From: Thermoleophilum album
GTDB taxonomy: Bacteria > Actinomycetota > Thermoleophilia > Solirubrobacterales > Thermoleophilaceae
Direction: 5' to 3'
NCBI RefSeq assembly: GCF_028867705.1
Contig: NZ_CP066171.1
Span: 992,001-1,056,000, forward strand
DNA length: 64,000 nucleotides
Each line of letters begins with the position of its first letter. Within the stretch, counting starts at the first letter, position 1. Made by a program: the position numbers and the translations under genes. The notes under the pieces are model-generated. The model made no database searches. It worked only from the letters and a program-made list of their open reading frames with translations, and was not told the origin of the DNA. Positions 1 to 8,154 of this stretch are shown in pieces.

Positions 1-1
1 G

Positions 2-610
2 GCTCTTGCGCACGTCGGCGCTGAGCCACGCGTGACCAGCGACCCACGCGACCTCGGCCGCTGCGCTGGTGCTGTGTTGCCAGGGGTAGGTGCCTTCCCC
101 GCCGCGGTTCGCGAGCTGCGGACACGCAAATTACTTGCGCCCCTGCTCGACGCTGCGCGGCAAGGGCTGCCGATGCTCGGCATTTGCCTCGGCATGCAGC
201 TCCTCTTCGAGCGCTCGGAGGAGCAGGGCGGAGCTGACGGGCTCGGCTTGATCGAGGGCGAGGTCACAGCGCTCGCTGCGCGCGGCCTCAAGGTGCCGCA
301 CATCGGCTGGAACTTCGTCGAGCGGCGGCGTGACAGCTGGCTACTCGCCGGCCTGGGGGAACGCACCGCCTTCTACCACGTGCACTCCTTCGCCGCCCGC
401 CCCCGACACGACCAGGATGTCGTCGGCGTCGCCCGCTACGGCGAGGAGTTCGTTAGCGCCGTCGAACGTGGGACACTTGCCGGTGTCCAGTTCCATCCCG
501 AAAAGTCGGGGCCGGCTGGCCTGCGTGTACTCGAAAACTTCGTCGCGCTGTGCGCTCGGCGAACGCCGAGCGGGGACCGGCAGCCCCTCGTAGCGAGGCA
601 CGGGCAGTGA
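2..610 (+). CDS. hisH: Imidazole glycerol phosphate synthase, glutaminase subunit HisH (5' end outside window)
   Basis: HisH hydrolyses glutamine and channels ammonia to HisF in histidine synthesis. The frame is open from base 2, so the gene starts upstream; an internal GTG at 32 is not the true start because the N-terminal strand of the family would be missing. Visible features are VLPGVGAFP, the class I amidotransferase nucleophile Cys in GICLGMQLLF, and the His/Glu pair in GVQFHPEKS that completes the triad. The visible part is 202 residues, close to the usual 200-210, so little is missing. Its stop overlaps the hisA start by 4 bases (GTGA), indicating translational coupling. Confidence 0.95.
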   Translation, partial: ALAHVGAEPRVTSDPRDLGRCAGAVLPGVGAFPAAVRELRTRKLLAPLLDAARQGLPMLGICLGMQLLFERSEEQGGADGLGLIEGEVTALAARGLKVPHIGWNFVERRRDSWLLAGLGERTAFYHVHSFAARPRHDQDVVGVARYGEEFVSAVERGTLAGVQFHPEKSGPAGLRVLENFVALCARRTPSGDRQPLVARHGQ

Positions 611-1380
611 TCTTCATTCCCGCCATCGACATCCGTTCCGGGCGCGCGGTGCGTCTGCTACGCGGCGACTTCAGTCGCGAGACCGTCTACGACGAGCCGC
701 TTGCAGCGGCACGATCGTTCGTCGAGGCGGGGGCGCGGTTCCTCCATGTCGTCGATCTCGATGGCGCCCGGCACGGCGAGCCCCGCAACCTCGAGCACCT
801 GCGGCGAATCTGCAGCGAGCTCGACGTACCCGTTCAGTTCGGCGGCGGGCTGCGCAACGAGGCCGCTGTGGAAGCGGCGCTCGCCGCCGGCGCGACACGG
901 GTGGTGATCGGTACCTCGGCGCTGCGCGACCCGGAGTTCGTCAAGCGTGCGCTCGCGCGCTGGGATCCGCGGGTCGTAGTTGCCGTCGACGTGCGCGGCG
1001 GCAAGGTGTCGGTGTCGGGCTGGGAGGAGCGAACAGAGCTCGACGCCGTCGAGGCGATCGCGCGCCTGCAGGCGCTTGGCGTCGTCCGTTTCGTCTACAC
1101 GAACGCCGACCGTGACGGCACGCTCGAAGGCCCCGACCTCGCCGAGATCGAACGCGTCGGCCGGGCCATTCGTGGCCGCTTCATCTACTCGGGCGGCATA
1201 GGCACGGTCGACCATCTGCGCGCCCTGCGCGAACTGCGGCTCGTCAACCTCGTCGGCGTGATCTGCGGGAAGGCGCTGTACGAGCGCCGTTTCACGATCG
1301 CCGAGGCACAAGCAGCGCTGGACGAGCGGCGTCCCCGCCCCTTCCGGCTGGCGCACTTCCCAGGTACCGGCGCCGCCTGA
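607..1380 (+). CDS. hisA: Phosphoribosyl-formimino-AICAR-phosphate isomerase HisA
   Basis: HisA is a beta/alpha-barrel isomerase for the fourth step of histidine synthesis. GTG at 607 begins [18 protein letters not shown], the expected N-terminal strand with the catalytic Asp; an upstream in-frame ATG at 550 lies inside hisH and is rejected. Further family marks are [18 protein letters not shown], the second catalytic Asp region [14 protein letters not shown], and the phosphate loop YSGGIG. The product is 257 residues. In many actinobacteria the same gene (priA) also serves tryptophan synthesis as TrpF; the sequence alone does not decide between HisA and PriA. Confidence 0.94.
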   Translation: MIFIPAIDIRSGRAVRLLRGDFSRETVYDEPLAAARSFVEAGARFLHVVDLDGARHGEPRNLEHLRRICSELDVPVQFGGGLRNEAAVEAALAAGATRVVIGTSALRDPEFVKRALARWDPRVVVAVDVRGGKVSVSGWEERTELDAVEAIARLQALGVVRFVYTNADRDGTLEGPDLAEIERVGRAIRGRFIYSGGIGTVDHLRALRELRLVNLVGVICGKALYERRFTIAEAQAALDERRPRPFRLAHFPGTGAA

Positions 1381-1438
1381 TCGCAACAGGCCGGCGTGCG
1401 GCGGTCACAACAAAGGGGCGCGTAAGCTCAGCTGCGGC

Positions 1439-2242
1439 GTGGTTCTGAAACGGATAATCCCCTGTCTCGACGTCGACCGCGGGCGGGTCGTCAAGGGCGT
1501 CGGATTCGTCGACCTGCGCGACGCCGGTGACGCCGTCGAACTGGCCGCTCGCTACGAGCGCGAGGGCGCCGACGAGCTCGTGTTTCTCGATATCAGCGCG
1601 AGTCATGAGCGCCGTCGCACCGGCGCCGAGCTGGCGCGCCGCTGCGCCGACGAGATCTTCATTCCCTTCACGATCGGCGGCGGGATCCGCTCGGTGGAGG
1701 ACGCTCACGCGGTGCTCGCCGCCGGGGCCGACAAGGTGTCGGTGAACACGGCTGCTGTCGCCCGTCCCGAGCTCATCGACGAGCTTGCACGCGTGTTCGG
1801 CTCGCAGTGCGTCGTCGTCGCGATCGACGCACGCCGCTGCGACGACGCCGGGCAGGCGTCCCGCACCGGCTGCGTGCACACCGACGGTCACCGCTGGGAG
1901 GTGGTGGTCGAGGGAGGACGCCGCGGGACCGGGCGCGACGCGGTGACATGGGCGCGCGAGGCAGTCGCGCGCGGAGCGGGGGAGATCCTCCTGACGTCAA
2001 TGGACCGCGACGGTACCGAGGACGGCTACGACATCGGGCTCACGCGCGCGGTGAGCGACGCCGTCGACGTGCCGGTCATCGCATCCGGCGGGGCAGGAGA
2101 GCTCGAGCATCTTGTCGAGGCGATCGAGCGCGGTGGTGCCGACGCTGTCCTGTGCGCCTCGATCTTCCATTACGGGCGCTACACGATCACGCAGGCTAAG
2201 CGGCACATGGCGCGCCGCGGCGTGCCAGTGCGGCTCGACTGA
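1439..2242 (+). CDS. hisF: Imidazole glycerol phosphate synthase, cyclase subunit HisF
   Basis: HisF closes the imidazole ring using ammonia from HisH, releasing IGP and AICAR. The 267-residue barrel starts at GTG 1439 with [19 protein letters not shown], which contains the first catalytic Asp; the second lies in [15 protein letters not shown]. Phosphate loops FTIGGGIRS and VIASGGAGE are present. A 58-base spacer separates it from hisA, unlike the overlapping hisH-hisA junction. A TAAGCT hexamer at 1423-1428 lies 10 bases before the start and may give a very short leader. hisI and hisE do not follow it. Confidence 0.95.
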   Translation: MVLKRIIPCLDVDRGRVVKGVGFVDLRDAGDAVELAARYEREGADELVFLDISASHERRRTGAELARRCADEIFIPFTIGGGIRSVEDAHAVLAAGADKVSVNTAAVARPELIDELARVFGSQCVVVAIDARRCDDAGQASRTGCVHTDGHRWEVVVEGGRRGTGRDAVTWAREAVARGAGEILLTSMDRDGTEDGYDIGLTRAVSDAVDVPVIASGGAGELEHLVEAIERGGADAVLCASIFHYGRYTITQAKRHMARRGVPVRLD

Positions 2243-2264
2243 CACTGCTCCTGGTGGGGCTGCG

Positions 2265-3560
2265 ATGGCCGATAGCCTTGCGGTCTTGGAGGTGCGACGC
2301 GTCTCCACAGAGGATCTGCGCGAGCGCGTTCGCCGGATCCCGGGGATCGAGCGCCTGTTGCCGGCGCTCGACGGGCTGCCACCCGTCTACCTGGTCGGCG
2401 GTGCGGTTCGCGACCTCTTGCTCGGCGAGCGCTCGCTCGACATCGATCTCGCCGTCGAGGGCGACGCGCGATCGGCTGCGCGCGAGCTCGCCCGTCGCCT
2501 CGACGGCGACGTCGTGGGGCACGATCGCTTCGGCACGGCAACCGTGCACGCGCCAGACCTGAGGGTCGATCTGGCGATGACCCGCAAGGAGCGCTATCCG
2601 CGCCCGGGTGCGCTCCCCGAAGTCGAGCCCGCGACCCTCGCCGAAGATCTCGCGCGCCGCGACTTTTCGATCAACGCTATGGCGATCGCTCTGCACGGCG
2701 ACGAGCTCGGTCATCTCCACGACCCCTTCGGCGGCGTGCGCGACCTGACGGCCGGGATCGTTCGCGTGCTCCACGAGCGCAGCTTCGTCGACGACCCGAC
2801 ACGGCTGCTGCGCGCGCTTCGCTACGAGACGCGCCTCGGTTTCCAGCTCGACCCCGAGACCGAGCGGCTGGCGCGCGAGGCCGCTGCGCGCTCGCTGCTG
2901 CGCTTGGTGTCAGGTCCGCGCGTCCGCGACGAGCTACTGCCGCTGCTCGAGGAGATCGAGCTGATCCCGCGCGCCTTGCGGCGGATGCGCGAGCTCGGCA
3001 TCGATCGCTCGCTGCACCCTGCGCTCACTGCCGACCCGCAGCTCGCTGCCGATGCCGCGTTGGCCGCCAACGTCGTCGGGGCGAGCCGACGGCTGAGCGC
3101 GCTCGCGGCGCTGCTCGCACGCGACCCCGAGGGCGCTCGCGAATGGCTCGACGAGTTGGCGCTGCGTGCGCCGGAGCGGGACGCTGTCGAGCGCGCTGCG
3201 CGCCGCGGCCGGCAGCTCGCGACCCTTCTCGGTATCGGCGAGCTACGGCCCTCTCAGATCTACGAGTTGCTGGCGCCCGAGCCGCCCGAGGCGCTCGCCG
3301 TCGCACTGGCGCTAGGCGCTCCGCAGCGGGCGATCGCCGACTACGTAAACCGGCTCCGTCACGTGCGGCTCGAGATCTCGGGGCGCGACCTGGTCGCCGC
3401 GGGCGTTCCCGAATCGCCCCTGATCGGCCAGGCGCTGCGGGCCGTGTTGCGAATGAAACTCGACGGCCGCGTGTCGGGCCGCGACGAGGAGCTCGCGGCG
3501 GCCCTAGCCGAGGTCAGGCTCGCCGAGGAGGCCGCGGGCCGGGGTGGCGACGCGAAGTGA
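2265..3560 (+). CDS. cca: CCA-adding / poly(A) polymerase family nucleotidyltransferase
   Basis: The 431-residue protein belongs to the class II tRNA nucleotidyltransferase family, which adds or repairs the 3' CCA of tRNA. The head domain shows YLVGGAVRDLLLG and the metal-binding DIDL, followed by RRDFSINAMA and DDPTRLLRALRYETRLGF, the neck-domain signature. I chose ATG 2265 because the longer frame from 2112 runs through hisF. No HD phosphohydrolase domain is evident in the C-terminal half, which is Arg/Ala-rich and helical. Whether it adds CC, A or CCA cannot be read from sequence. It overlaps pgeF by 4 bases. Confidence 0.85.
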   Translation: MADSLAVLEVRRVSTEDLRERVRRIPGIERLLPALDGLPPVYLVGGAVRDLLLGERSLDIDLAVEGDARSAARELARRLDGDVVGHDRFGTATVHAPDLRVDLAMTRKERYPRPGALPEVEPATLAEDLARRDFSINAMAIALHGDELGHLHDPFGGVRDLTAGIVRVLHERSFVDDPTRLLRALRYETRLGFQLDPETERLAREAAARSLLRLVSGPRVRDELLPLLEEIELIPRALRRMRELGIDRSLHPALTADPQLAADAALAANVVGASRRLSALAALLARDPEGAREWLDELALRAPERDAVERAARRGRQLATLLGIGELRPSQIYELLAPEPPEALAVALALGAPQRAIADYVNRLRHVRLEISGRDLVAAGVPESPLIGQALRAVLRMKLDGRVSGRDEELAAALAEVRLAEEAAGRGGDAK

Positions 3561-4333
3561 GCTTCAGCGAACGTAGCGACGGTTGGCCGCGACCCGTCGC
3601 GGTCGAGCTGCCCGGGGCGACGGCCTACTTCTCGGACCGCCGGGGCGGTGTCAGCTCCGGGCCGTTTGCGACCCTCAACCTCGGTCTCGGCAGCGGCGAC
3701 GATCCTGCGCGTGTCGCAGAGAACCGGGGGCGACTGGCGGCTGTCGCGGGAGTCGAGGCGGGCCGTTTGCGCTGGCTTTTGCAGGTGCACGGCGGGCGTG
3801 TGCACCGTTGGAGGGCGGGCAGCTGCGATGCCGCCCGCCGAGACGACGAGGCCGACGCGTCCGTCGCTGAACCGCCGCGCGCCGACGCCCACGTGACCGA
3901 CGAGCCCGGCGTCGGGCTGCTCGTCCTCACCGCTGATTGTCTGCCGGTGGCGCTCGCCGACGGCACCACCGTCGCCGCTGTCCACGCCGGTTGGCGCGGT
4001 CTCGCAGCCGGTGTCGTCGTCAACGCGGCACGCCAGCTCGGCGCCGGGGCGGTCGCTTGCATCGGGCCGGGGATCGGCCCCTGCTGCTACCGCGTCGGCG
4101 GCGAGGTTGCGGCGCGCTTCGCCGGCTACGACGGCGCTGTGCGCGGCGACCGCCTCGACCTTGCTGTGGTGTGCGAACAGCAGTTGCGTGCCGCCGGCGT
4201 GCGCGACGTGCGGCGCCTCAGTGGTTGCACGGCGTGCGAGCGCGAGCGCTTCTTCTCCTACCGACGTGACGGCGCGGCCACCGGCCGACAGGGTGTGCTC
4301 GTCGTCAAACAGCGGGTGCGGGACGGTGGCTGA
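3557..4333 (+). CDS. pgeF: PgeF/YfiH (laccase-domain, DUF152) protein
   Basis: This family comprises zinc-dependent purine nucleoside phosphorylases/deaminases, and the E. coli member was reported to edit peptidoglycan precursors. GTG 3557 overlaps the previous stop (GTGA) and gives 258 residues, the usual size. Family signatures are LLQVHGGRV, LTADCLPVAL with the zinc Cys, AAVHAGWRG with the zinc His, and GPGIGPCCY. Its position before yggS and sepF is the conserved actinobacterial and Gram-positive division-region order (pgeF-yggS-sepF-yggT), here without ftsZ in the window. Confidence 0.9.
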   Translation: MSFSERSDGWPRPVAVELPGATAYFSDRRGGVSSGPFATLNLGLGSGDDPARVAENRGRLAAVAGVEAGRLRWLLQVHGGRVHRWRAGSCDAARRDDEADASVAEPPRADAHVTDEPGVGLLVLTADCLPVALADGTTVAAVHAGWRGLAAGVVVNAARQLGAGAVACIGPGIGPCCYRVGGEVAARFAGYDGAVRGDRLDLAVVCEQQLRAAGVRDVRRLSGCTACERERFFSYRRDGAATGRQGVLVVKQRVRDGG

Positions 4334-4970
4334 GCGCCGCTACGACGTCGATCCGCGCCGCGTCGCCGCACGCCTCGAGCGCGTGCGCGAGCGGATCGCA
4401 GAGCTCGGTCGTGACCCGGGCGAGGTCGAGATTCTCGTCGCGACCAAGTACGTCGCCTGCGAGCAGATGCCGCTGCTGGCCGAAGCGGGGGTGCGCCTGG
4501 TCGGCGAGAACCGTGCCCAGGACCTCGTCGCCAAACAGGAGGCGCACGGCGAGCTCTTCGAGTGGGACTTCATCGGCGTGCTGCAGAGCCGCAAGGTGCG
4601 CACGGTCGCTCCGCGGGTGCGTCTCATACACTCGCTGGCGAGCGAGTCCGCGCTACGCGAGCTCGAGCGCTACCCGGCACGTGCTGTGCTGGTGCAGGTC
4701 AACGTCGCGGGCGAGGAGGGCAAAGCAGGGATTGCGCCCCAACGTCTCGGCGAGTTCCTAGCCCGCTGTCCGGTGCCGGTCGCGGGGCTGATGACGATGC
4801 CGCCGCTCGCCGACACCCCCGAGCGCAACCGCCGCTGGTTCCGTGCCCTGCGCGAACTAGCCGAACGCCACGGCCTGCGCACGCTCTCGATGGGGACGAG
4901 CCAGGATTGGGAGGTGGCGGTCGAGGAGGGCGCCACGATCATCCGTTTGGGCAGCTCCCTGCTCGTCTGA
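4326..4970 (+). CDS. yggS: YggS family PLP-binding protein (PLP homeostasis)
   Basis: YggS/PLPBP carries pyridoxal phosphate on a fold-type III barrel and helps balance vitamin B6 pools. The PLP lysine is in VEILVATKY; VRLVGENRAQDL, FEWDFIGVLQSRKV, PVAGLMTMPP and LSMGTSQDWEVAVEEGAT follow in family order. The start GTG 4326 overlaps pgeF by 8 bases; longer frames run antiparallel to known domains. The product is 214 residues, slightly short of the usual 225-230. It is the last gene of this plus-strand run and faces a convergent hydrolase gene. Confidence 0.93.
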   Translation: MAERRYDVDPRRVAARLERVRERIAELGRDPGEVEILVATKYVACEQMPLLAEAGVRLVGENRAQDLVAKQEAHGELFEWDFIGVLQSRKVRTVAPRVRLIHSLASESALRELERYPARAVLVQVNVAGEEGKAGIAPQRLGEFLARCPVPVAGLMTMPPLADTPERNRRWFRALRELAERHGLRTLSMGTSQDWEVAVEEGATIIRLGSSLLV

Positions 4971-4984
4971 CCGCTCCCGCCTGG

Positions 4985-5022
4985 GCTCGCGCGAACGGCC
5001 GAGCAACGGCCGGTGCGCGAGC
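4985..5022. terminator. Hairpin in convergent gap, possible bidirectional terminator
   Basis: GCTCGCGC at 4985-4992 pairs with GCGCGAGC at 5015-5022, with two CGGCC(G) blocks inside that can extend the fold. It fills the 63-base gap between the convergent ends of yggS and the hydrolase. There is no T-run, so the terminator role is inferred from position and structure only. Confidence 0.4.
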
Positions 5023-5033
5023 GGAAGTTGCGG

Positions 5034-5918
5034 CTAGCGACCCCGCGACAGCAAGCCGTGGCGCTCGGCGAACGCCAGCACGACGCGCGCGAGCTGCGCG
5101 CCCTGCCAGGCGAGCGGCGATCGCCCCTCGTCCTCGACGACGAACTCGGCCGCGGGGATCGCGGCAGCGAGCTCGCGAGCGTCCGCCAGCGGGTGGAGCG
5201 GGTCGGCGTCGTCGCGCGAGCCGACGACGAGCACCGGCAGCTCGAGGCGCGCCAGGTCGCCGCCGGCGAAGGGCAGCGGGGAGCGCGACACCACCCGCAG
5301 CGCGTCGGCGACGGCGCGCGGCTGACGGTGGCGGGCGAAACGCTGGCGCACAGCAGCGTGCGCCACCGCTCGCCAGCGCGGGGCGAGCGCGGCGGGTAGT
5401 GCCAGACTGGCGGCTCGGTCGAGGTCGCCCACTTCGAGCGCGGCGGCGAGCTCGTCGACTGGGATCGGCTCGTCGTGGCGCGACAGCGCCGGGGGTGTGA
5501 CGAGCACGAGACCTGCTGCCTCGACCTGGCTGCGGAGCGCGGCTGCGAGCGCCGTAGCTGCGCCCATCGAAACGCCAACCAGAAGCGGCGGGGTTCTCGC
5601 GACCGTGGCGACGACGGCCTCGAGGTCGTCTACGAGCTCGTCGTAGCCGTAGGCGTCGCGTCGCGGAGCGGGGTCGGAGTCGCCGTGTCCGCGCGCGTCG
5701 TACGTGACGAGACGTGTGCCACTGCGCGCAAGCAGCAGCGAGCCGTGGAAGACGTTGCGGCGTGTCGCCGTAAGCCCGTGCAGGCCCACCACCGGCAGCC
5801 CCTCACCGAACGCCTCGCCACGAAGAACGAGCTCGCCAAGCGCCGTGCGGCGCGCGACCACCACTGCTCGCGCGCTGCTCGCGGTCGTCGGGTCTGCGCT
5901 ACTTTTAGGTTCGTTCAC
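5034..5918 (-). CDS. Alpha/beta hydrolase fold protein, catalytic His apparently replaced
   Basis: The 294-residue protein has the alpha/beta hydrolase layout: oxyanion segment VVGLHGLTATRRN, DARGHGDSD, nucleophile elbow GVSMGAA with Ser, and a late VVGSRDDADP that would supply the acid. At the place where the family normally has GHSP with the catalytic His, the sequence reads EDEGRSPLAW, with an Arg codon at 5121-5123. It may therefore be inactive or use another residue. The start is uncertain: GTG 5918 is chosen because longer starts run into the sepF start region. It lies divergently from sepF and interrupts the usual yggS-sepF order. Confidence 0.75.
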   Translation of the reverse strand: MNEPKSSADPTTASSARAVVVARRTALGELVLRGEAFGEGLPVVGLHGLTATRRNVFHGSLLLARSGTRLVTYDARGHGDSDPAPRRDAYGYDELVDDLEAVVATVARTPPLLVGVSMGAATALAAALRSQVEAAGLVLVTPPALSRHDEPIPVDELAAALEVGDLDRAASLALPAALAPRWRAVAHAAVRQRFARHRQPRAVADALRVVSRSPLPFAGGDLARLELPVLVVGSRDDADPLHPLADARELAAAIPAAEFVVEDEGRSPLAWQGAQLARVVLAFAERHGLLSRGR

Positions 5919-5973
5919 AGCGGACGGGCAGCTTTGCAGGATTTCCGCTCGTACGCACGAAACGGACGGGGAC

Positions 5974-6504
5974 ATGTCGCTCCGAGACACTTGGCACCGC
6001 GCCCTGATCTTCTTCGGGCTCGCCGAGGAAGAAGATCCGCGCTACGAAGCTGCCGCTGAGCCCGAGCCCGAGGACGTGCTCGAGGAGCGGTACCGCGAAC
6101 GGCCCAACGTACGTCGCCTCAGCAGGCGGCGGCCGCGCGACGACTTCGACGACATCTTTGCCGACGAACCGCCGACGCGCTCCCGACCGCTGCGCGCCGT
6201 CGCGAGCAATGGCCGCGGCGGCCCCGAGCTACAAGTGCACTTGGTGATGCCGAAAAGCTTCAACGACGCGCAAGAGATCGCCGACCAGTTCAAGAACGAG
6301 ATCCCGGTGATCATCAACCTGCAGCAGACCGACACCGACCTCTCGAAGCGGCTGATCGACTTCGCGTCAGGCCTCACGTACGCCCTCGACGGAGGGATGC
6401 AGCGGATCGCCGACAAGGTGTTCCTGCTCACTCCGCGCAACGTCGAGGTGTCGGCGGAGGAGCGCGCGCGCTTGATCGAGAAGGGGTTCTTCAACCAGTC
6501 CTAG
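5974..6504 (+). CDS. sepF: Cell division protein SepF
   Basis: SepF anchors FtsZ filaments to the membrane and stands in for FtsA in actinobacteria. The N-terminus MSLRDTWHRALIFFGLAEEE is an amphipathic membrane-binding helix. It is followed by an acidic, Arg-rich linker and the C-terminal globular domain (from about residue 85) with QVHLVMPKSFNDAQEIAD, IPVIINLQ and DFASGLTYALDGGMQRIADKVFLLTP. ATG 5974 is preceded by ACGGGGAC, a weak ribosome site. The product is 176 residues, typical. It heads the sepF-proC-yggT-lspA run. Confidence 0.95.
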   Translation: MSLRDTWHRALIFFGLAEEEDPRYEAAAEPEPEDVLEERYRERPNVRRLSRRRPRDDFDDIFADEPPTRSRPLRAVASNGRGGPELQVHLVMPKSFNDAQEIADQFKNEIPVIINLQQTDTDLSKRLIDFASGLTYALDGGMQRIADKVFLLTPRNVEVSAEERARLIEKGFFNQS

Positions 6505-6599
6505 CTCGGGCAGGCCCGTCTGCTGCGCTCGGCGCCGGTCGTGGGTCGCGATCCACTGCGACGGGCCGGTGCCGGACGTGCGGTTAGGCTTCGCAACCG

Positions 6600-7364
6600 A
6601 TGAAGCTGGGCTTCGTGGGAGCGGGCAACATGGCTACGGCGCTGGCCGTGGGCATCGGCGAGCCGGTGCTCGTCCACGATCCCGACCGCGCTCGCGCGCA
6701 AGCGCTCGCCGAGCGCGTCGGTGGCGAGACGTGCAGCTCCAACCGTGAGCTCGCCGAACGTGCCGATCTTGTTGTGCTGTGTTGCAAGCCCGCACAGCTG
6801 CAGACCGTCGCGGGGGAGATCCGCGGACACGTCGCCGCCGTTGCGTCCGTGCTCGCGCTCACGCCGCTTGCGGCGCTCGCCGCCGAGTTCGGCGACGACG
6901 TTCCGCTCTACCGCCTGATGCCGAACCTGCCGGTCGCTGTTGGACGCGGCGTGATCGGCTACGTGCCCGGACCGCGCGCGGCCGATGGTCCCGAGCACGA
7001 GCTGCGTGCGCTGCTGGGGCGCGCAGGCGAGGTCGTCGAGGTGGCGGAGCGCGATCTCGACGCTGTTATGGCCCTGGCTAGCTGCGGGCCAGCTTTCGTG
7101 GCCCGTTTCCTGGCCGAGCTCGCTGCGGCGGGCGCACGCCTCGGTCTCGATCCCGAACTCGCGGGCAGGCTCGCGCGCCTGACCGCGGGCGGGACGCTCG
7201 CCTACCTCGACGCGGAACGGATCGAACCGGCGGAACTCGAGCGGCGCGTAGCTACCCCTGGAGGTGCGACCGAGCGCGGGCTGCGGGAGCTCGACGAGCT
7301 CGGTTTCGGGCGGGCAGTCGCGCGGGCGCTCGCCGCCGCGGAGGGAAAGGTCGCGACGTCGTGA
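6600..7364 (+). CDS. proC: Pyrroline-5-carboxylate reductase
   Basis: ProC reduces pyrroline-5-carboxylate to proline with NAD(P)H. The Rossmann motif is at the N-terminus (MKLGFVGAGNMATAL); VVLCCKPAQ, LYRLMPNLPVAVGRGV, a SCGPAFVARFLAEL segment and TPGGATERGL near the C-terminus are all family signatures. The length of 254 is slightly short. It is commonly found between sepF and yggT in actinobacteria. A TAGGCT at 6585-6590 lies 9 bases before the ATG and no ribosome site is visible, so the mRNA could be nearly leaderless; a 95-base GC-rich spacer precedes it. Confidence 0.93.
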   Translation: MKLGFVGAGNMATALAVGIGEPVLVHDPDRARAQALAERVGGETCSSNRELAERADLVVLCCKPAQLQTVAGEIRGHVAAVASVLALTPLAALAAEFGDDVPLYRLMPNLPVAVGRGVIGYVPGPRAADGPEHELRALLGRAGEVVEVAERDLDAVMALASCGPAFVARFLAELAAAGARLGLDPELAGRLARLTAGGTLAYLDAERIEPAELERRVATPGGATERGLRELDELGFGRAVARALAAAEGKVATS

Positions 7365-7666
7365 GCGTCATCGCCGCGATCTCGCGCGCTGACGTTGCGC
7401 GCTACCTCGAAACGCTGCTCTACCTGTACGTGCTGCTGATCTTCGTCCGTGTGTTGTTGTCGTGGCTCCCGCGTCTGCCGTTCAACCCCGTGTTGCGTGC
7501 GTTCGTGCAGTTCGTCCACGACGTCACCGAGCCGTACCTCGGACTCTTTCGTCGGGTCTTGCCGCCGCTCCAGCTAGGGCCCGCTGGCCTCGACCTCAGC
7601 CCGCTGGTGGCGACGATCGTGCTGATGGTGGTGGGTGGCTTGGTCGTCGGCGTCGTCCGCGGCTAG
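7361..7666 (+). CDS. yggT: YggT family membrane protein
   Basis: This small integral membrane protein of 101 residues has two hydrophobic spans (about residues 15-35 and 78-98) separated by the family signature LPFNPVLRAFVQFVHDVTEPYLGLFRRVLPP. YggT proteins sit in division and Sec-linked operons; their precise role is unsettled. GTG 7361 overlaps the proC stop by 4 bases, and its own stop overlaps lspA by one base. It is followed by lspA where many actinobacteria have divIVA. Confidence 0.9.
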   Translation: MSVIAAISRADVARYLETLLYLYVLLIFVRVLLSWLPRLPFNPVLRAFVQFVHDVTEPYLGLFRRVLPPLQLGPAGLDLSPLVATIVLMVVGGLVVGVVRG

Positions 7667-8154
7667 TGGTGGCGCGGGCGCGCTCGGGAGCGACCGAGCG
7701 GATCGCCGCTGCGCTCGCGCTCTCGGGGATCGTGGTGGCGCTCGACCAAGCGAGCAAGCAGGCGGTCGTGTCGCTGCTCGGCGATGGCGAGCGTGTCGCG
7801 CTCGTACCCGGGCTCGACCTGGCGCTCACCTACAACACTGGGGTCGCGTTCGGCGCCCTGCGCGATTTCGGCGACACGATCGGGTGGCTCGTCGCCGTGA
7901 CGCTGGTGCTCCTTGTTGCCCACTTTGTCCGTAACGCCAACGTTTCGTGGCTGTGGCTTCCGGTGGGGGCGATCGTCGGCGGGGCGCTCGGCAACCTCGC
8001 CGACCGCGCGCGGATCGGGGCCGTGATCGATTTCATCGACCCGGTGGCATGGCCGGCGTTCAACCTCGCGGATACCGCGATCGTGCTCGGTGTGGCGGGG
8101 TTCGTAGTCGTTAGCGAGCGCGCTCCTCGCTCCCTGCCCAAACGCGGGGCGTGA
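7666..8154 (+). CDS. lspA: Lipoprotein signal peptidase (signal peptidase II)
   Basis: LspA is an aspartic protease of the cytoplasmic membrane that removes signal peptides from diacylated prolipoproteins. Hallmarks are VALDQASKQ, LTYNTGVAFG, the first catalytic Asp in GALGNLADR and the second in IDFIDP...FNLADTAIV. Four transmembrane segments are visible in 162 residues. Start codons GTG 7666 and 7669 are both possible; 7666 shares its G with the yggT stop. It overlaps the pseudouridine synthase gene downstream by 4 bases, the classic lspA-rluD pairing. Confidence 0.95.
   Translation: MVARARSGATERIAAALALSGIVVALDQASKQAVVSLLGDGERVALVPGLDLALTYNTGVAFGALRDFGDTIGWLVAVTLVLLVAHFVRNANVSWLWLPVGAIVGGALGNLADRARIGAVIDFIDPVAWPAFNLADTAIVLGVAGFVVVSERAPRSLPKRGA

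Noticed and set aside
607-1380. Calling the isomerase PriA (dual HisA/TrpF)
   Set aside because: Actinobacterial PriA and HisA cannot be separated by the motifs visible here; whether a separate trpF exists is outside the window.
4562-5500. 312-codon plus-strand frame spanning yggS and the hydrolase
   Set aside because: Out of frame with yggS and antisense to the hydrolase; the product is Arg/Ala/Gly low complexity.
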